A stretch of 64,000 nt of DNA from Eriocheir sinensis (lineage: Eukaryota > Arthropoda > Malacostraca > Decapoda > Varunidae): contig NW_026111625.1 of the NCBI RefSeq assembly GCF_024679095.1, positions 339,001 to 403,000 of the forward strand. The letters are read 5' to 3'. Below, piece by piece: positions 1-10,431 of this stretch. A program made the position numbers and the translations under genes. The notes beneath the pieces were generated by a model. The model was given only the letters and a program-made list of their open reading frames with translations, was not told the origin of the DNA and did no database searches. The number at the start of each line of letters is the position of its first letter. Positions within the stretch are counted from its first letter, which is position 1.

Positions 1-52
1 CCCAGTATCCATGAATTCATCTAATAAGCTTTTCTTAATGTACTGTATCATT

Positions 53-264
53 TTAACACTCAAAACTGCCAAGCCTGTTCCTCATCCATGACAATACTGT
101 GACCCATGTCTGCCTGTCTTTGTTGAATTTGAGTTTATCTGACTGAACCCCTACAATATCAGTGTAGTGTGACATATAGGGTGAGGTGGACATAACTCGT
201 ACACGGTCACGAGACGTACAAAGGCTATCTTGTCGAATCAAAACATCGAGGAAAGTCTCACTTC
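53..264 (-). CDS. Possible terminal coding exon of an unidentified host gene
   Basis: On the minus strand a pyrimidine-rich stretch ending in CTACTGTAG at 273-265 looks like a 3' splice site. An open frame then runs from 264 to a TAA at 55-53, about 70 codons (it includes ETFLDVLIRQDS and TWVTVLSWMRNRLG). Composition is mixed and not repeat-like. I do not recognise the protein. The strand matches the exons at 4290-4370 and 7645-7872, so it could be the last exon of the same gene, but the intervening exons are not identified and the phase link is untested. No polyadenylation signal is seen below position 53. The same frame stays open upstream to about 535, so a longer single ORF is the alternative reading. 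Confidence 0.3.
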
Positions 265-730
265 CTACAGTAGAAAGAAAATGGAACACCAACAGCTGAC
301 GCAGCCATCTTGTGCCGCAAGCCTCACGCCTGAAAATGCTAGGCGAGTTTTCAAATTTTTGAGTTGTCTGATGCAATTTTCTCACCTCATAGTATAGTGT
401 ATGGTGATGTGAATATGTCTTAACTTTGCTGGTGAAGGTTTCCATGGCAAATATGATCATACTAAAAAGATATTTGCATGGAAAGATATTGTTGTGTCGA
501 GTCTTTGTGTTCGTGGGAATCCCGTAAACAAACATGTGGGTAGTTCACGAGTCGTACAGCTGGTGGACGCAAAATGTCATTGTAAGGCCTGGTTACATTT
601 GACGAGCATAGAAAACCACCTAAAAATTACGAGTTAAAACAGAATTGGAAGTCCAAACAATCTAAACTGATACCTCAAAGAAAGCCCACAGCCAAAGGAT
701 TACTTTAGGCATTTGGGTTTGAGTCTTGGC
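265..730. other. No recognised feature
   Basis: Non-repetitive sequence. The minus strand holds AAGATGGCTGCG near 316-305, which resembles a start-codon or YY1-type context, but it is followed by only a short frame. Confidence 0.3.
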
Positions 731-1062
731 GAGGCGGTGGCTTAGTATGTAGCGTGCTGGGCCCACATTCACCGCGTGATGGACGACGCGAGTTCAAATC
801 CCCACACTACCACCTGGGATTTTTCAGTCACCGCCGAGTGGCTTAAAACTACCCACATGCTGTCCTGAAGACCACCCATCAACCCGGACTCGAGAGGAAA
901 CCGTCCAAGTGAATCAAGAACGAGTTCCAGGGGGCAGCATGAGCCAAGAGAAGATGGCGCCACTATAAACACTTGCCTGCGCCATGACGGGCTGGGGCCG
1001 ACTACTATCCAGGCCCCTCAAGCAAGCCTACCGGCGCCAAAGGCATAGACGTAAAATTTATT
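731..1062 (+). mobile_element. tRNA-derived SINE, copy 1
   Basis: It opens with a pol III A-box-like segment (GGTGGCTTAGTATGTAGCG) and a B-box-like GAGTTCAAATCC about 50 bases on. The body includes AAGATGGCGCCACTATAAAC, and the 3' end reads CCTACCGGCGCCAAAGGC followed by an A/T-rich tail. The same head, body and end recur at 2607, 36960/38651 and 40004. No clear target-site duplication was found. Confidence 0.8.
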
Positions 1063-1639
1063 TACAAAATTGTACAGGCCGTGAACACCTCGTGTACGAG
1101 CCGTGACCCCCTGCTCACAAGCCAAACAGTAACTGAAAAAAAAATAAAACCTTCCTGTGGAGAAAAAATATTCTCTGGGGAAGCTCAACAGATACTCATA
1201 GAGGAAGCCCATTCCTAAGGAGCATTATGCACCCCTTGGTTAGCCTGTTAGGGCAAATACAGATTTTTAATTAATATTTTCCCACTAGTAGTATGGGTTG
1301 TGTCCACCTCACCTCACTAAGCAAAAAACATGCACACTGGCCCTGCCGTAGTGAGTCATACTATGTGGAAATTATGCAAATATTTCACTGTTTCCCGAGA
1401 CATCCACACTTTCCAGAATGGTGGCGTGGTGATGTGATGGGACGCAAAGCTCACCACCCTTATGTATCGCAAGTGTGTTTCACCCACACCCCCTGCTGTG
1501 TGGGTAGAACAAGGGTTGAGGAGGAACAGAGTGATGGCCCAAGCAGTCACCATATCGTCACCTTAGTAAACAAGCTTCCTAAGTTATTATTTTCTACTTT
1601 TCAGGAAATCAGAAAGGAACTGCCATTATCTCATTTGAC
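1063..1639. other. No recognised feature; unassigned 116-codon plus-strand frame at 1293-1643
   Basis: Non-repetitive stretch between a SINE and a TTAA element. The plus-strand frame at 1293-1643 has ordinary composition and runs into the left end of the TTAA element. No family resemblance or clear splice sites were recognised. Confidence 0.2.
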
Positions 1640-2346
1640 TTAACCCGATGGTAGCAGCGAGGATCATGTTTCTTAATGGTCCATCTAAGCGCGAAAATGA
1701 GAAAAAATCACCCTTCACACAAACCATTTCATAATATATATTAAAGCATTTGTGATCAGATTATGTATCATCTATTTTGGGGGGTTTATATCATGGCACA
1801 AATTTGGCCCGTCGCTGCTACAAGGCAAAGTCACAAATTTGGCCCGTCGCTGCTATATGGTAAAGTCACAAATTTGGCCCGTCGCTGCTACAAGGCAAAG
1901 TCACAAATTTGGCCCGTCGCTGCTACATGGTAAAGTCACAAATTTGGCCCGTCGCTGCTACATGGTAAAGTCACAATTTCGCAGCTAAATGGAAAAGTCA
2001 CAAATTTGGCCCGTCGCTGCTACAAGGTAAAGTCACAAATTTGGCCTGTCGCTGCTACATGGTAAAGTCACAAATTTGGCCCGTTGCTGCTACATGGTAA
2101 AGTCATAAATTTGGCCCATCGCTACTACATGGTAAAGTCACAAATTTGGCCTGTCGCTGCTACGTGGTAAAGTCACAAATTTGGCCCGTCGCTGCTACAT
2201 GGTAAAGTCACAAATTTGGCCCGTCGCTGCTACATGGTAAAGTCACAAATTTGGCCCGTCGCTGCTACATGGTAAAGTCACAAATTTGGCCCGTCGCTGC
2301 TACATGGTAAAGTCACAAATTTGGCCCATCGCTGCTACTGGGTTAA
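1640..2346 (+). mobile_element. TTAA-flanked terminal-inverted-repeat element, copy 1 (16 internal 35-bp units)
   Basis: Begins TTAACCCGATGGTAGCAGC and ends GCTGCTACTGGGTTAA: TTAA at both borders and inverted CCC...GGG termini, the arrangement of piggyBac-type elements. After about 150 bp shared with three other copies comes a tandem array, and the last unit merges into the right terminus. No transposase is encoded, so it is non-autonomous. Its length of 707 bp fits 188 bp plus 15 extra 35-bp units, less a small deletion in one unit. Confidence 0.85.
1797..2342 (+). repeat. 35-bp minisatellite inside TTAA element copy 1
   Basis: Sixteen units, each containing CAAATTTGGCCCGTCGCTGC and then TACATGGTAAAGT. 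One unit near 1973-2001 is shortened by about 8 bp. The second half of the unit resembles the element's own right terminus. Confidence 0.95.
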
Positions 2347-2606
2347 GATTTAGGTACTAGGCAGAGATGAAGAGGCCATTTCTAGAACACTTAAACCCTA
2401 AATGATGAAGGCAACTATGTATACAAAAATGGACGTCACATGTTGAAAAAATGATGTAGACAAAAACCTGGAAATTGCTGAAAAAATGACTTAAGCAATT
2501 ATTTTATGAGGGTGACGATATCCATAGCACTCCCATCAGAGGTGGACCAAGTGTGCCACCCACCACACCAACCCACCTGACACACACCCATGGCAGCAGC
2601 AAGGGT

Positions 2607-2975
2607 AGGCGGTGGCTGAGTGGTAGCGTGCTGGGCCCACATTCACCGCTTGATGGACGACGCGGGTTCGAATCCCTACGCTACCACCTCGGATTTTTCA
2701 GTCACCGCCGAGTGGCTTAAAACTACCCACATGCTGTCCTGAAGACCACCCATCAACCCGGACTCTAGAGGAAACCATCCAAGTGAATCAAGAAGGAGTT
2801 CCGGGGAGCAGCATGAGCCAAGAGAAGATGGCGCCACTATAAACACTTGCCTGCACCATGACGGGCTGGGGCCAAACACCATCCAGGCCCCTCAAGAGAG
2901 CCTGCTGGTGCTACAGGTGTACACGTAAAAAAAAAAAAAAATAAATAAATAAGTAAATAAAAATAAATAAAAAAT
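2607..2975 (+). mobile_element. tRNA-derived SINE, copy 2, with A-rich tail
   Basis: The clearest copy of the family. A-box TGGCTGAGTGG, perfect B-box GGTTCGAATCC at about 2667, shared body, and the end CTGCTGGTGCTACAGGTGTA followed by an A-rich tail with (AAAT)n at 2927-2975. About 240 bp of unassigned sequence follows before the next TTAA element. Confidence 0.85.
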
Positions 2976-3217
2976 CTGGCCCCATTCTCCCTCATTATGG
3001 CCTCAACCCCCACAAGCCTCCCCTTCCAACCCCATGCTGCTCACGTAACCTTGGTGCAGCTTTGGTGGGCAGGGGGCATACAGGAGCTGGACGTGGCAGT
3101 GGAAGGACAAGAGGTGGCTCAAAGCACAACCCTAACCCTGGCATGTCTGCAGTCACACCACATGTCGAGAACAAAACAAGTCTTGACCCGTGTCCATAAA
3201 GGGTTGCTGTTTGGAGT

Positions 3218-3615
3218 TTAACCCGGTAGCAGCGGGGATCATGTTTCTTGATGGTCCCTCTAAGCGAGAAAAATGAGAAAAAAATCATCACTCACACAAA
3301 CCATTTAATAATATATACCAGAGGATTTGGGATCAGTTTATGCATCATCTATTTTTGGGGTTTAAATCATGGCACAAATTTGGCCCGTCGCTGCTACACG
3401 GTAAAGCCACAAATTTGGCCCGTCGCTGCTACACGGTAAAGCCACAAATTTGGCCCGTCACTGCTGCACGGTAAAGCCACAAATTTGGCCCGTCGCTGCT
3501 ACACGGTAAAGCCACAAATTTGGCCCGTCACTGCTGCACGGTAAAGCCACAAATTTGGCCCGTCGCTGCTGCACGGTAAAGCCACAAATTTGGCCCATTG
3601 CTGCTACCGGGTTAA
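3218..3615 (+). mobile_element. TTAA-flanked inverted-repeat element, copy 2 (7 units)
   Basis: Perfect 16-bp inverted termini: TTAACCCGGTAGCAGC at the left and GCTGCTACCGGGTTAA at the right. Seven 35-bp units (3373-3615) sit inside. Its length of 398 bp equals 188 + 6 x 35, so copy length is explained by unit number alone. Confidence 0.9.
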
Positions 3616-3735
3616 GACAGGCGTCCATATTTTTAAACATATCGAGCTCCCTTTATGTCTATTTTCCATGGCCACAGAGGAGATCAACTAGGTTTTCATG
3701 GATGATTTTTCAGGGTACAGAAGTTATGTACAACT

Positions 3736-4018
3736 CATCATCATCATCATCGTTTAACGCCCATTTATTCCCTATGGTGGGGTTGGACGGGACATGAGCC
3801 TCCTCCACTGTTGCCGGTCCATAGCCATTTCTTCCGTGATGTTCAGCCTCCCCATATCTTCCTCCACCACCTTTCTCCACGTCTTCCTTGGCCTTCCTGG
3901 TGGTCTTCTGCCCTCTACCTCAAAGTTCAGTACACGTCTCAGGATGTGTTCTCCTCTTCTCCTTACATGTCCAAACCACCTTAATCCGGTCTTACTCAGC
4001 AACTCCTCCAGGCGTACA
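3736..4018 (-). mobile_element. 3' end of an RTE-like non-LTR retrotransposon
   Basis: The minus-strand frame reads LRWFGHVRRR, then GRRPPGRPRKTW and MAMDRQQWRRLMSRP, the usual carboxy end of RTE-like and related LINE polyproteins downstream of the RT domain. It stops just before a (GAT)n run at 3737-3752, a typical simple-repeat LINE tail. No RT motif is present, so the copy is heavily 5' truncated. It directly follows a tRNA-headed segment (4016-4228) on the same strand and the frame stays open across the join, so it may be the LINE-derived tail of a SINE and not a separate insertion. Confidence 0.6.
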
Positions 4019-4228
4019 ACTGTTACTAGGATCACAAAATGGTCCATCAAAACCCCGGTAACTTCTACGAGAGGCTTTTCAAACAGGTGAACTGAGGTGC
4101 CGATACGTGTAAGAATACAAGCAAAGGATGCCTCTCCCGAGCTCATGCAGCGGCGCAGGGTTGAACCACCTCACCCTGACTTTTCCCTCCCATGGCTTGG
4201 CACTCTAACCCACTAGGCCGCTGCACTC
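4016..4228 (-). mobile_element. tRNA-derived SINE of a second family
   Basis: On the minus strand, GGCCTAGTGGGTTAGAGTGC near 4221-4202 matches an A-box and GGTTCAACCC near 4167-4158 matches a B-box. A non-tRNA body of about 140 bp follows, ending near ACAGTTGTACG. It lies in the presumed intron immediately downstream of the exon at 4290-4370. Confidence 0.55.
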
Positions 4229-4289
4229 CACACAGAAAATGCCAAACACACGTCAAATTACGACAAACAGAGGAGGAACAACACTTCAC

Positions 4290-4370
4290 CTTGAGGACGT
4301 CCAGCCTGGCATTAGCCCAGCGGTCCGGCTCCACTGAGGCGAAGAGCAGCTCGATGAGGCGCCGGCGGAT
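4290..4370 (-). CDS. Internal coding exon of an unidentified host gene
   Basis: Minus strand: acceptor CCACCCACCACAG ends at 4371, the open exon spans 4370-4290, and the donor reads AAG|GTGAAG. It is 81 nt, exactly 27 codons, phase 0 at both ends, with G/C-rich third positions (IRRRLIELLFASVEP then DRWANARLDVLK). The exon at 7645-7872 on the same strand also starts and ends in phase 0, so joining the two keeps the frame. I do not recognise the family; the segment looks helical and amphipathic. The intron between them is about 3.3 kb and full of TTAA elements. Confidence 0.55.
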
Positions 4371-4587
4371 CTGTGGTGGGTGGAGGACAGAGGGAAAGAT
4401 AATAAGAGTGTAAACTGGATTATAGAAAGCTGAAGGTGAAATTGAGAAAGTATGCTGAGCTGTGTGTGACTTGGGTGCATATTTCTGTCTCCTTGGCCCT
4501 AAAGTCCATGATGGGCAAGAACTGGTTATCCTGGGACACAGCAAGCGTGACATCCAGGTGACCACAGTTTACCTTCCCCAGGCTTCT

Positions 4588-4700
4588 TTAACCTCTTAAC
4601 GACGCCACTGCCGCTGCCGTCATATAATTTTTTCAGACGTGGGCGACGAGCACGACACCAGCGCCGGAGAGTGAGAAGCTCTCTGGAAAATGAACGGATC
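4588..4700 (+). mobile_element. Terminus of a third TTAA element family
   Basis: Starts TTAACCTCTTAACGACGCC. About 100 bp (including GACGTGGGCGACGAGC and ACACCAGCGCCGG) matches the minus-strand sequence that begins at 8730. The opposite terminus was not found. An unassigned plus-strand frame of about 99 codons (4748-5047, acidic second half) lies just inside and could be a transposase remnant, but nothing in it is diagnostic. Confidence 0.55.
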
Positions 4701-5047
4701 GCGTAACTATGTATATGTCGATGCTAAGTGACTAACCGGCACCTCTTTTGCCCTTTAGAAGACTCCGTGCTAAAAACAGTCCACAGTTCCTGCCTAAGCA
4801 TCACGGCAACTGGAGAGTGATTATGTTCCCTCAGCCGATCTGTTCCGGTGGTCTTCCTTTAGTTTTTGCTCGTTGTGTGCGTGCTGAGGGTAGTCTTGAC
4901 ACCTCCACTGATTTGCCCGATTTTTTTGATGAACCAATATCTTGTTCACAGGAGTGTTCAGAGGAGTGGGAAACAGAAGTTGGAATTTTGGGGGAATCAT
5001 GGAATTCCAGCCAAACGGACAGTCCAAATCATAATCTGATTTCATAG

Positions 5048-5390
5048 TTGAGTTATACGGATGATCTTCTACAACAAACCTACCTGTTGTTTGGTTTACA
5101 TTGTTTTTGATTTACGCGACCTCTTCAAGGACACAATACAAGCGTAAATCTAGAGTTACCTGTACTTGAATCCTAACACCACCACAATAATCACCATGAA
5201 CTTCTGCTTATGGAAATGTACAGTATTTGTAAGCTAACCAAGATAATTAGTGTACAGTCAAAATATGCTTCTGTGCAGCTCACCAGTTACAATGCCTCCA
5301 TCCAACAATTTCTGAATTTCACCGTAAGAAAATGTTATATAGTAATTTTATTTGCATGAGTCTGTTGTTTGCTTTATGTTCGATATGTGT
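5048..5390. other. No recognised feature
   Basis: A/T-rich non-repetitive sequence between TTAA elements, within the presumed host intron. Confidence 0.3.
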
Positions 5391-6194
5391 TTAACCTGGT
5401 AGCAGCGGGGATCATGGTTCTTAACCCTTTCATTGCTAAATGCTCACAGCGAGCGTTAGGCGTATTTGCTGGTGGCGTTAAACGTTCGCTGCGAGCTCCA
5501 CCCGCACTCAAATCTCCCGCATATGAAAGTGTTCCAACACTAATTCTCAAAACACAGGATTGCCAATTGAGTGTGTTCTTCACTAAATTTGGTGGAAAAT
5601 CATATCAGCCCAGCGCGGCAAATCTACGGACGAGTAACTGGTGGATGTTCTTGCCCAATATAGCACATTTTTGCATAGCTTCACCTATCACCGGACTGAT
5701 TCTTTGACCAAATAGTTGTAAATATTGCAGTTGGCAATACTCCCTTGCCAGAGTCTGAAGGAGAGGTGTCTGCAGTTCCCTCGATATGGCTGATCATCCC
5801 GCACGCACCGACGTAAGTGTTAACATTCAACACTCCCTGAACGTGCATGTACATTCGCAAGAGAGGCATACATAACTGACTCCTATAGATTTGAACCTCC
5901 TCTTTCCAATGGTGTTTTTGGTTTTTAGCTGTGATGAATAGTTTTTGAGATACAGAGGTTAAAAGAGACCCCCCACTGGGTTGCCTGACTGCGCCTGAGG
6001 GGATAGTCGCGTCCCGTCCCGCGCGCAAGGAAAGGGTTAATGGTTCCTCTAAGCGAGAAAAATGAGAAAAAATCATCGCTCACACAAACAATTTCAAAAC
6101 ATATATCAAAGCATTTGTGATCAGTTTACGTATCATCTATTTTGGGGGGTTTATATCATGGCACAAATTTGGCCCGTTGCTGCTACCGGGTTAA
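5391..6194 (+). mobile_element. TTAA-flanked inverted-repeat element, copy 3 (1 unit), interrupted
   Basis: The left end TTAACCTGGTAGCAGC and right end GCTGCTACCGGGTTAA belong to the 35-bp-unit family. Only a single unit is present before the right terminus. It is split by another TTAA element at 5421-6040. Without that insert and one TTAA the copy is 188 bp, the minimal form of the family. Confidence 0.85.
5421..6040. mobile_element. Second TTAA element, nested in copy 3
   Basis: Begins TTAACCCTTTCATTGC and ends GCAAGGAAAGGGTTAA, inverted termini with one mismatch. Uninterrupted copies of the host element have a single TTAA at this site (TTTCTTAATGG), whereas here TTAA flanks both sides of the insert. 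This is a clean duplication of the TTAA target. The interior of about 610 bp has no long frame, so it is non-autonomous. It is a different family from its host, with only the CCC/GGG ends in common. Confidence 0.85.
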
Positions 6195-6486
6195 AGAAAT
6201 ACAGTATACGTTTGTAGGATATTTTCTCCAAAAAACAAAGAGAACATTATTCTTTATTGCATTCAGTGTTTACTATTATTTGATTATCTCAATACCTAAT
6301 GGTCACATTAAAATTCTGATGGCACCATAGTAATCCCCATGAAATTTTGCCTTTGGAAATGTGTACTGTTTCCTGCTTATTGAGAATATTTCCACTTACA
6401 CTTGTGTATAGCTCAGCGCCTGCTTCTGATTCCCACCACAAAATGGCTGTGTGGGCTGCTGGAATGACTATTTCATGATAGCCTTT

Positions 6487-6883
6487 TTAACCCAGTAGCA
6501 GCGACGGGCCAAATTTGTGGCTTTGCCGTGTAGAAGCAACGGGCCAAATTTGTGGCTTTACCGTGTAGCAGTGACGGGCCAAATTTGTGGCTTTACTGTG
6601 TACCAGCGACGGGCCAAATTTGTGGCTTTACCGTGTAGCGGCGATGGGCCAAATTTGTGGCTTTACCATGTAGCAGCGATGGGCCAAATTTGTGGCTTTA
6701 CCGTGTAGCAGTGACGGGCCAAATTTGTGCCATGATTTAAACCCCCACAATAGATGATACATAAACTGATCACAAATGCTTCGATATATATTATGAAATG
6801 GTTTGTGTGAGTGATGATTTTTTCTCATTTTTCTCGCTTACAGGGACCATTAAGAAACATGATCCACGCTGCTACCGGGTTAA
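6487..6883 (-). mobile_element. TTAA-flanked inverted-repeat element, copy 4 (7 units), reverse orientation
   Basis: TTAACCCAGTAGCAGC at 6487 and GCTACCGGGTTAA at 6883. The seven 35-bp units lie at the low-coordinate end and the conserved ~150-bp segment at the other, so it is inverted relative to copies 1-3. Length 397 bp. Confidence 0.9.
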
Positions 6884-7640
6884 CATGTACTTTGAAAAAT
6901 GTGCCAAAAAGGGTTGAGCCATCATTCTTTATTTAGAAATAAGCCAAAAAAACATACAGGGCACACTCCTCCCATTTCTTTCAAGACTGTTTCTTATGTG
7001 TTGCTGTTAACTCAAGAACTAATTGTCATATTGAATTTCTATAGCCTCCATAAGAGTCCCCATAAAATACTACCATTAAACATTTATGAGCTGGCCAGGA
7101 AAATTTTTACCATGGAGGTGGGAGCTTAAGGTAAGTAAGAAATATTTAAACGCACTCTATTCCCTGTATGTAAATGGGTCTATAACATGTTCCCATATAT
7201 ATTTTCATTACCTCATGTCAAACCACAACCAAACACAAAGCCACTGATGTATACTTTCTAAGGCTGCATCTGGCTGGCTGGCTTCTTCTCTCGGCTCTCA
7301 CCGAAGTGCCAGTCACTCACACATGGTCTTGGTGTTACATGTTTTAATATTACGGTATTCATCTTAGCTCAGCTCTTACACAAGAAAGGCAATTTTACTC
7401 AACACCATCAAATCCATCAGTGACTGCAGATCCTCAGTATGCTTGCCACAACTCAGCAAGACAAAAAGTAAAGAAATAATAGAGAGGATAAGTGAAAGAA
7501 TGGGTCGGAAATGTTTGCACCACCTTTACACATAACTAGTGGGAAGCCAACCAGTCAGGTGCAGCGTTGCAAATACTGCTAAGGCGCCGGCGGAACACTT
7601 GGTCTGAACACACTGTAGGTAGACACACACGCACACACAC
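6884..7640. other. Presumed intron, no recognised feature
   Basis: A/T-rich non-repetitive sequence downstream (minus strand) of the exon at 7645-7872. A short (CA)n run at 7622-7644 lies at the splice donor. Confidence 0.3.
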
Positions 7641-7644
7641 ACAC

Positions 7645-7863
7645 CTGGTCATTCAGTATCCCTGGCAACCTCATCAACCTTTCCGCTACAACACCTCGCA
7701 GCGCCTCAGGGGACGAGAGCCTCAGGGGGGCCAGCAGGGTGGAGTGCCGCAGGTCAGAGGTCATCAGGTGTGCCAGGTTGAGGTCAGCCACCACCGAGGC
7801 AAACACAGCGTGCAGACTCAGCTCTTCCAGACTCTTGGGGGGGTGGCGGAAGCGGGGCGACAT
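7645..7863 (-). CDS. Probable first coding exon of an unidentified host gene
   Basis: Minus strand: pyrimidine-rich acceptor CACCCTCTCTGCAG ends at 7873, exon 7872-7645, donor GACCAG|GTGTGTGT. The first ATG (7863-7861) sits in a good context, AGCACCATGT, and opens 73 codons in phase 0 (MSPRFRHPPKSLEELSL, LNLAHLMTSDLRHSTLLAPL, ending RLPGILNDQ). The exon is G/C-rich at third positions and leucine-rich, unlike the A/T-rich flanks. The next exon on this strand (4290-4370) continues in phase. A GC-rich segment with a strong donor at 10325 could be its 5' non-coding exon. The family is not recognised; the leucine-rich amino end might suit an adaptor or scaffold protein, but that is a guess. Confidence 0.6.
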
Positions 7864-8055
7864 GGTGCTGGGCTGCAGAGAGGGTGATAGTAGTGTTAAT
7901 TTGTCCACTCTTCCCTACTCTCTCTCACAGGAGCAGTGCTGTAGTCTGTCGACTCTAACTTGAACCTTGTGGCTTGGCCTGAGTTTACACATCTAGCGAT
8001 GACCTGCACATGGCGATCTGTCGCATTGTTAGCCTGTACATTATCTATTTATGGA

Positions 8056-8266
<211 letters not shown>

Positions 8267-8383
8267 TGCAGCAAATAGTACGGTTTCCAACAGTTTGGTT
8301 TGGTTTTATACGGATTGTCACAGAAGATCTTTTAAGGATTTTAAATTCCTGCTCGTCAGGAAATTTAAAATCATAAAAATCTG

Positions 8384-8571
<188 letters not shown>

Positions 8572-8572
8572 T

Positions 8573-8730
8573 TGTCCCTCAAATAGTACAGTTTCCAATA
8601 GTTTGGTTTTGGTTTTATGTGGATTCAATTTCCAGAGAGCTTCTTGTCTACCGGCGCTGGTGTCATGCTCGTCGCCCACGTCAGAAAAAATTATATGACG
8701 CCAGCGTCATAGTTGTCGCTAAGGGGTTAA
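8573..8730 (-). mobile_element. Terminus of the third TTAA family, reverse copy
   Basis: Read from 8730 on the minus strand: TTAACCCCTTAGCGACAACT followed by about 100 bp nearly identical to 4588-4690. The copy runs into the (TA)n tract, and its far end is not identifiable. Confidence 0.55.
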
Positions 8731-9397
8731 GGATGAGATTGAATCAAAGGCTTCTACACAGGAAAAGAAGGCAACAAACATGAAGGATGATTCACTAATG
8801 GAGGTAATATTGTCATGAACTTTGATAATGAAAATACAAGGGATGAGGCTGCTAAAAAACTGGAGTCTGTTGAGCAAATTAGTACCAAGAGTGTTGGAAA
8901 GATGAAACCAAAGATCATGATATTCAATGTGCATAAAGAGGAGACCAAGGAAAAAATAAAGGAGACCATCTTACACCGCAATGAGTTCTTATACAAAATT
9001 GAGGGTTTTGTGTGTTGTGGATAAGATTGAGCTGGTTTTTAGTAAGCCTGCAGCTGGCGGTACAATGCACTATGTACATACTGAGGTGTGACCCAACTGT
9101 AAGAGAGCTGATTCACAAGAATCACAAGTTAAAATTAGAATGGGGAATATACACAGTGAGAGACATACCATGCAAGTATATGCTATCATTGTCATTGCCA
9201 AGACCAATGGAGACGCCCCAAATTGTTTCAAATGTGCTGGCAATAACAACTTACGGGAGTGCACCATGGCTGAGAAGAAATGCATAAATTGTGTGAGGTA
9301 CAAGAAGCCTGAAATCACCCACTCAGCGAATGAGTGTTGTGTAGTTCTCCAGGCTGAAATTGAGAGAATTCGTAACATGACCGATCATGGCTATTAA
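8731..9397 (+). pseudogene. Decayed gag-like ORF1 of a non-LTR retrotransposon
   Basis: Pieces in different frames carry KPKIMIFNVHKEETKE, LILHK-type spacing, a cysteine cluster NCFKCAGNNNLREC, and a second cluster KKCINC...HSANEC before the TAA at 9397. Paired CCHC-type knuckles near the carboxy end are typical of ORF1/gag proteins of Jockey, I and LOA-type elements, which package element RNA. Several frameshifts (near 8815, 9020 and 9140) break it, so no functional protein is expected. No RT follows. It starts directly at the TTAA border at 8730. Confidence 0.55.
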
Positions 9398-9690
9398 TTA
9401 GTGTCTGTACTCAATGATAAACTGTGTGTAATGAATATTCAGTGTGTGGGAAATAATCGTTGGATATTTTATTGTGATACTATAATGAAAATATTAGACA
9501 TGAAAACTAAACTAATGGTTATATGTGATATTATTTGTGAAAGAAATTAAGACACTCACTCACTATGATGTTTGAGTATATGTGCATCGAAGACTATTAC
9601 TGAGGCTAATGTTGTAATTGTTGACAGCCCTCATAGAGCGCTGCACCAACGGCGGAGCAGCAGGGCCTGAAACCTCATCAACGGTAAACA

Positions 9691-10158
9691 TAGGGTGACC
9701 AGACGTCCCCGGTTTCCGGGGACAGTCCCCGTTTTCAGTGCCCTGTCCCCGGCTACTGCTGTCCCTGGAAATGTCCCCATTTTTTGCTGTGACTGAAAGA
9801 TCCGAAAATAAAAAAGAAATGTTGGCCAAACTATACGTATAGTTGCGCACCGTACTACTCGCACTGTACAGTGTACAGTTTATATAACTAAGGAAATGAT
9901 AAACAGCTTTGCACGGCATAATTTGTGAGATTGCCTTCCAAGAACATAAAAATTGTTAATCAATTGAATTTTTATTCAATTCCTTAGCAATTTAGGATAA
10001 ATAGGGTGAGATAAACTTTTGAATGCTGCTGCATGAATGGTAAGGGCAGTGTCCCCGTTTTAGTTTTTCCATGACAAAAACACAACATGTTTTGGAGGTT
10101 TTTACGACTCTGAACCGAAAATGTCCAAGGATTTTGTCTCAGAAATCTGGTCACCTTA
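9691..10158. mobile_element. hAT-like MITE
   Basis: Left end TAGGGTGACCAGACGTCCCC, right end AAATCTGGTCACCTTA. The outer 13 bases are inverted with one mismatch. The subterminal GTCCCCGTTTT motif occurs near both ends. The internal 440 bp has no coding frame. The end sequence resembles hAT-type MITEs known from many animals, but the 8-bp target duplication is not clear here. Confidence 0.6.
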
Positions 10159-10324
10159 GGCACACGCACACACGCACATACACACCACGCCCCCTTCCCC
10201 CATGTTACCAGCACGGACACGCCTTAGGCCCCTTCCGCCCCCTCCAGCCTACCTCCATCGCCTCTCTTCTCCCCGCGCCACACACTGACTCCCTTCCGCC
10301 TTAATTAACAGAGTAAATACTTAC

Positions 10325-10420
10325 GATTCTTCACGGCGGTGCCGCTCCTTCGCCAGCGTCACCCCGCCGCGCCGCGCCGCCCTGTGTCAACACGGCCCAG
10401 GACCACGACCAAGACCACCA
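10325..10420 (-). other. Possible GC-rich 5' non-coding exon and promoter region
   Basis: The minus strand ends in GAAGAATC|GTAAGTATTT, a consensus splice donor, preceded by about 95 bp of very GC-rich sequence with CGCGCCG runs. It lies upstream of the exon at 7645-7872 on the same strand and no ATG opens a long frame. It would suit a first untranslated exon in a CpG-rich promoter. The start site is not determinable. Confidence 0.3.
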
Positions 10421-10431
10421 AGATTTACACA

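Noticed and set aside
4748..5047. 99-codon plus-strand ORF as a piggyBac transposase fragment
   Set aside because: No DDD/DDE-type block or cysteine-rich end is visible; only its position inside a TTAA end suggests it.
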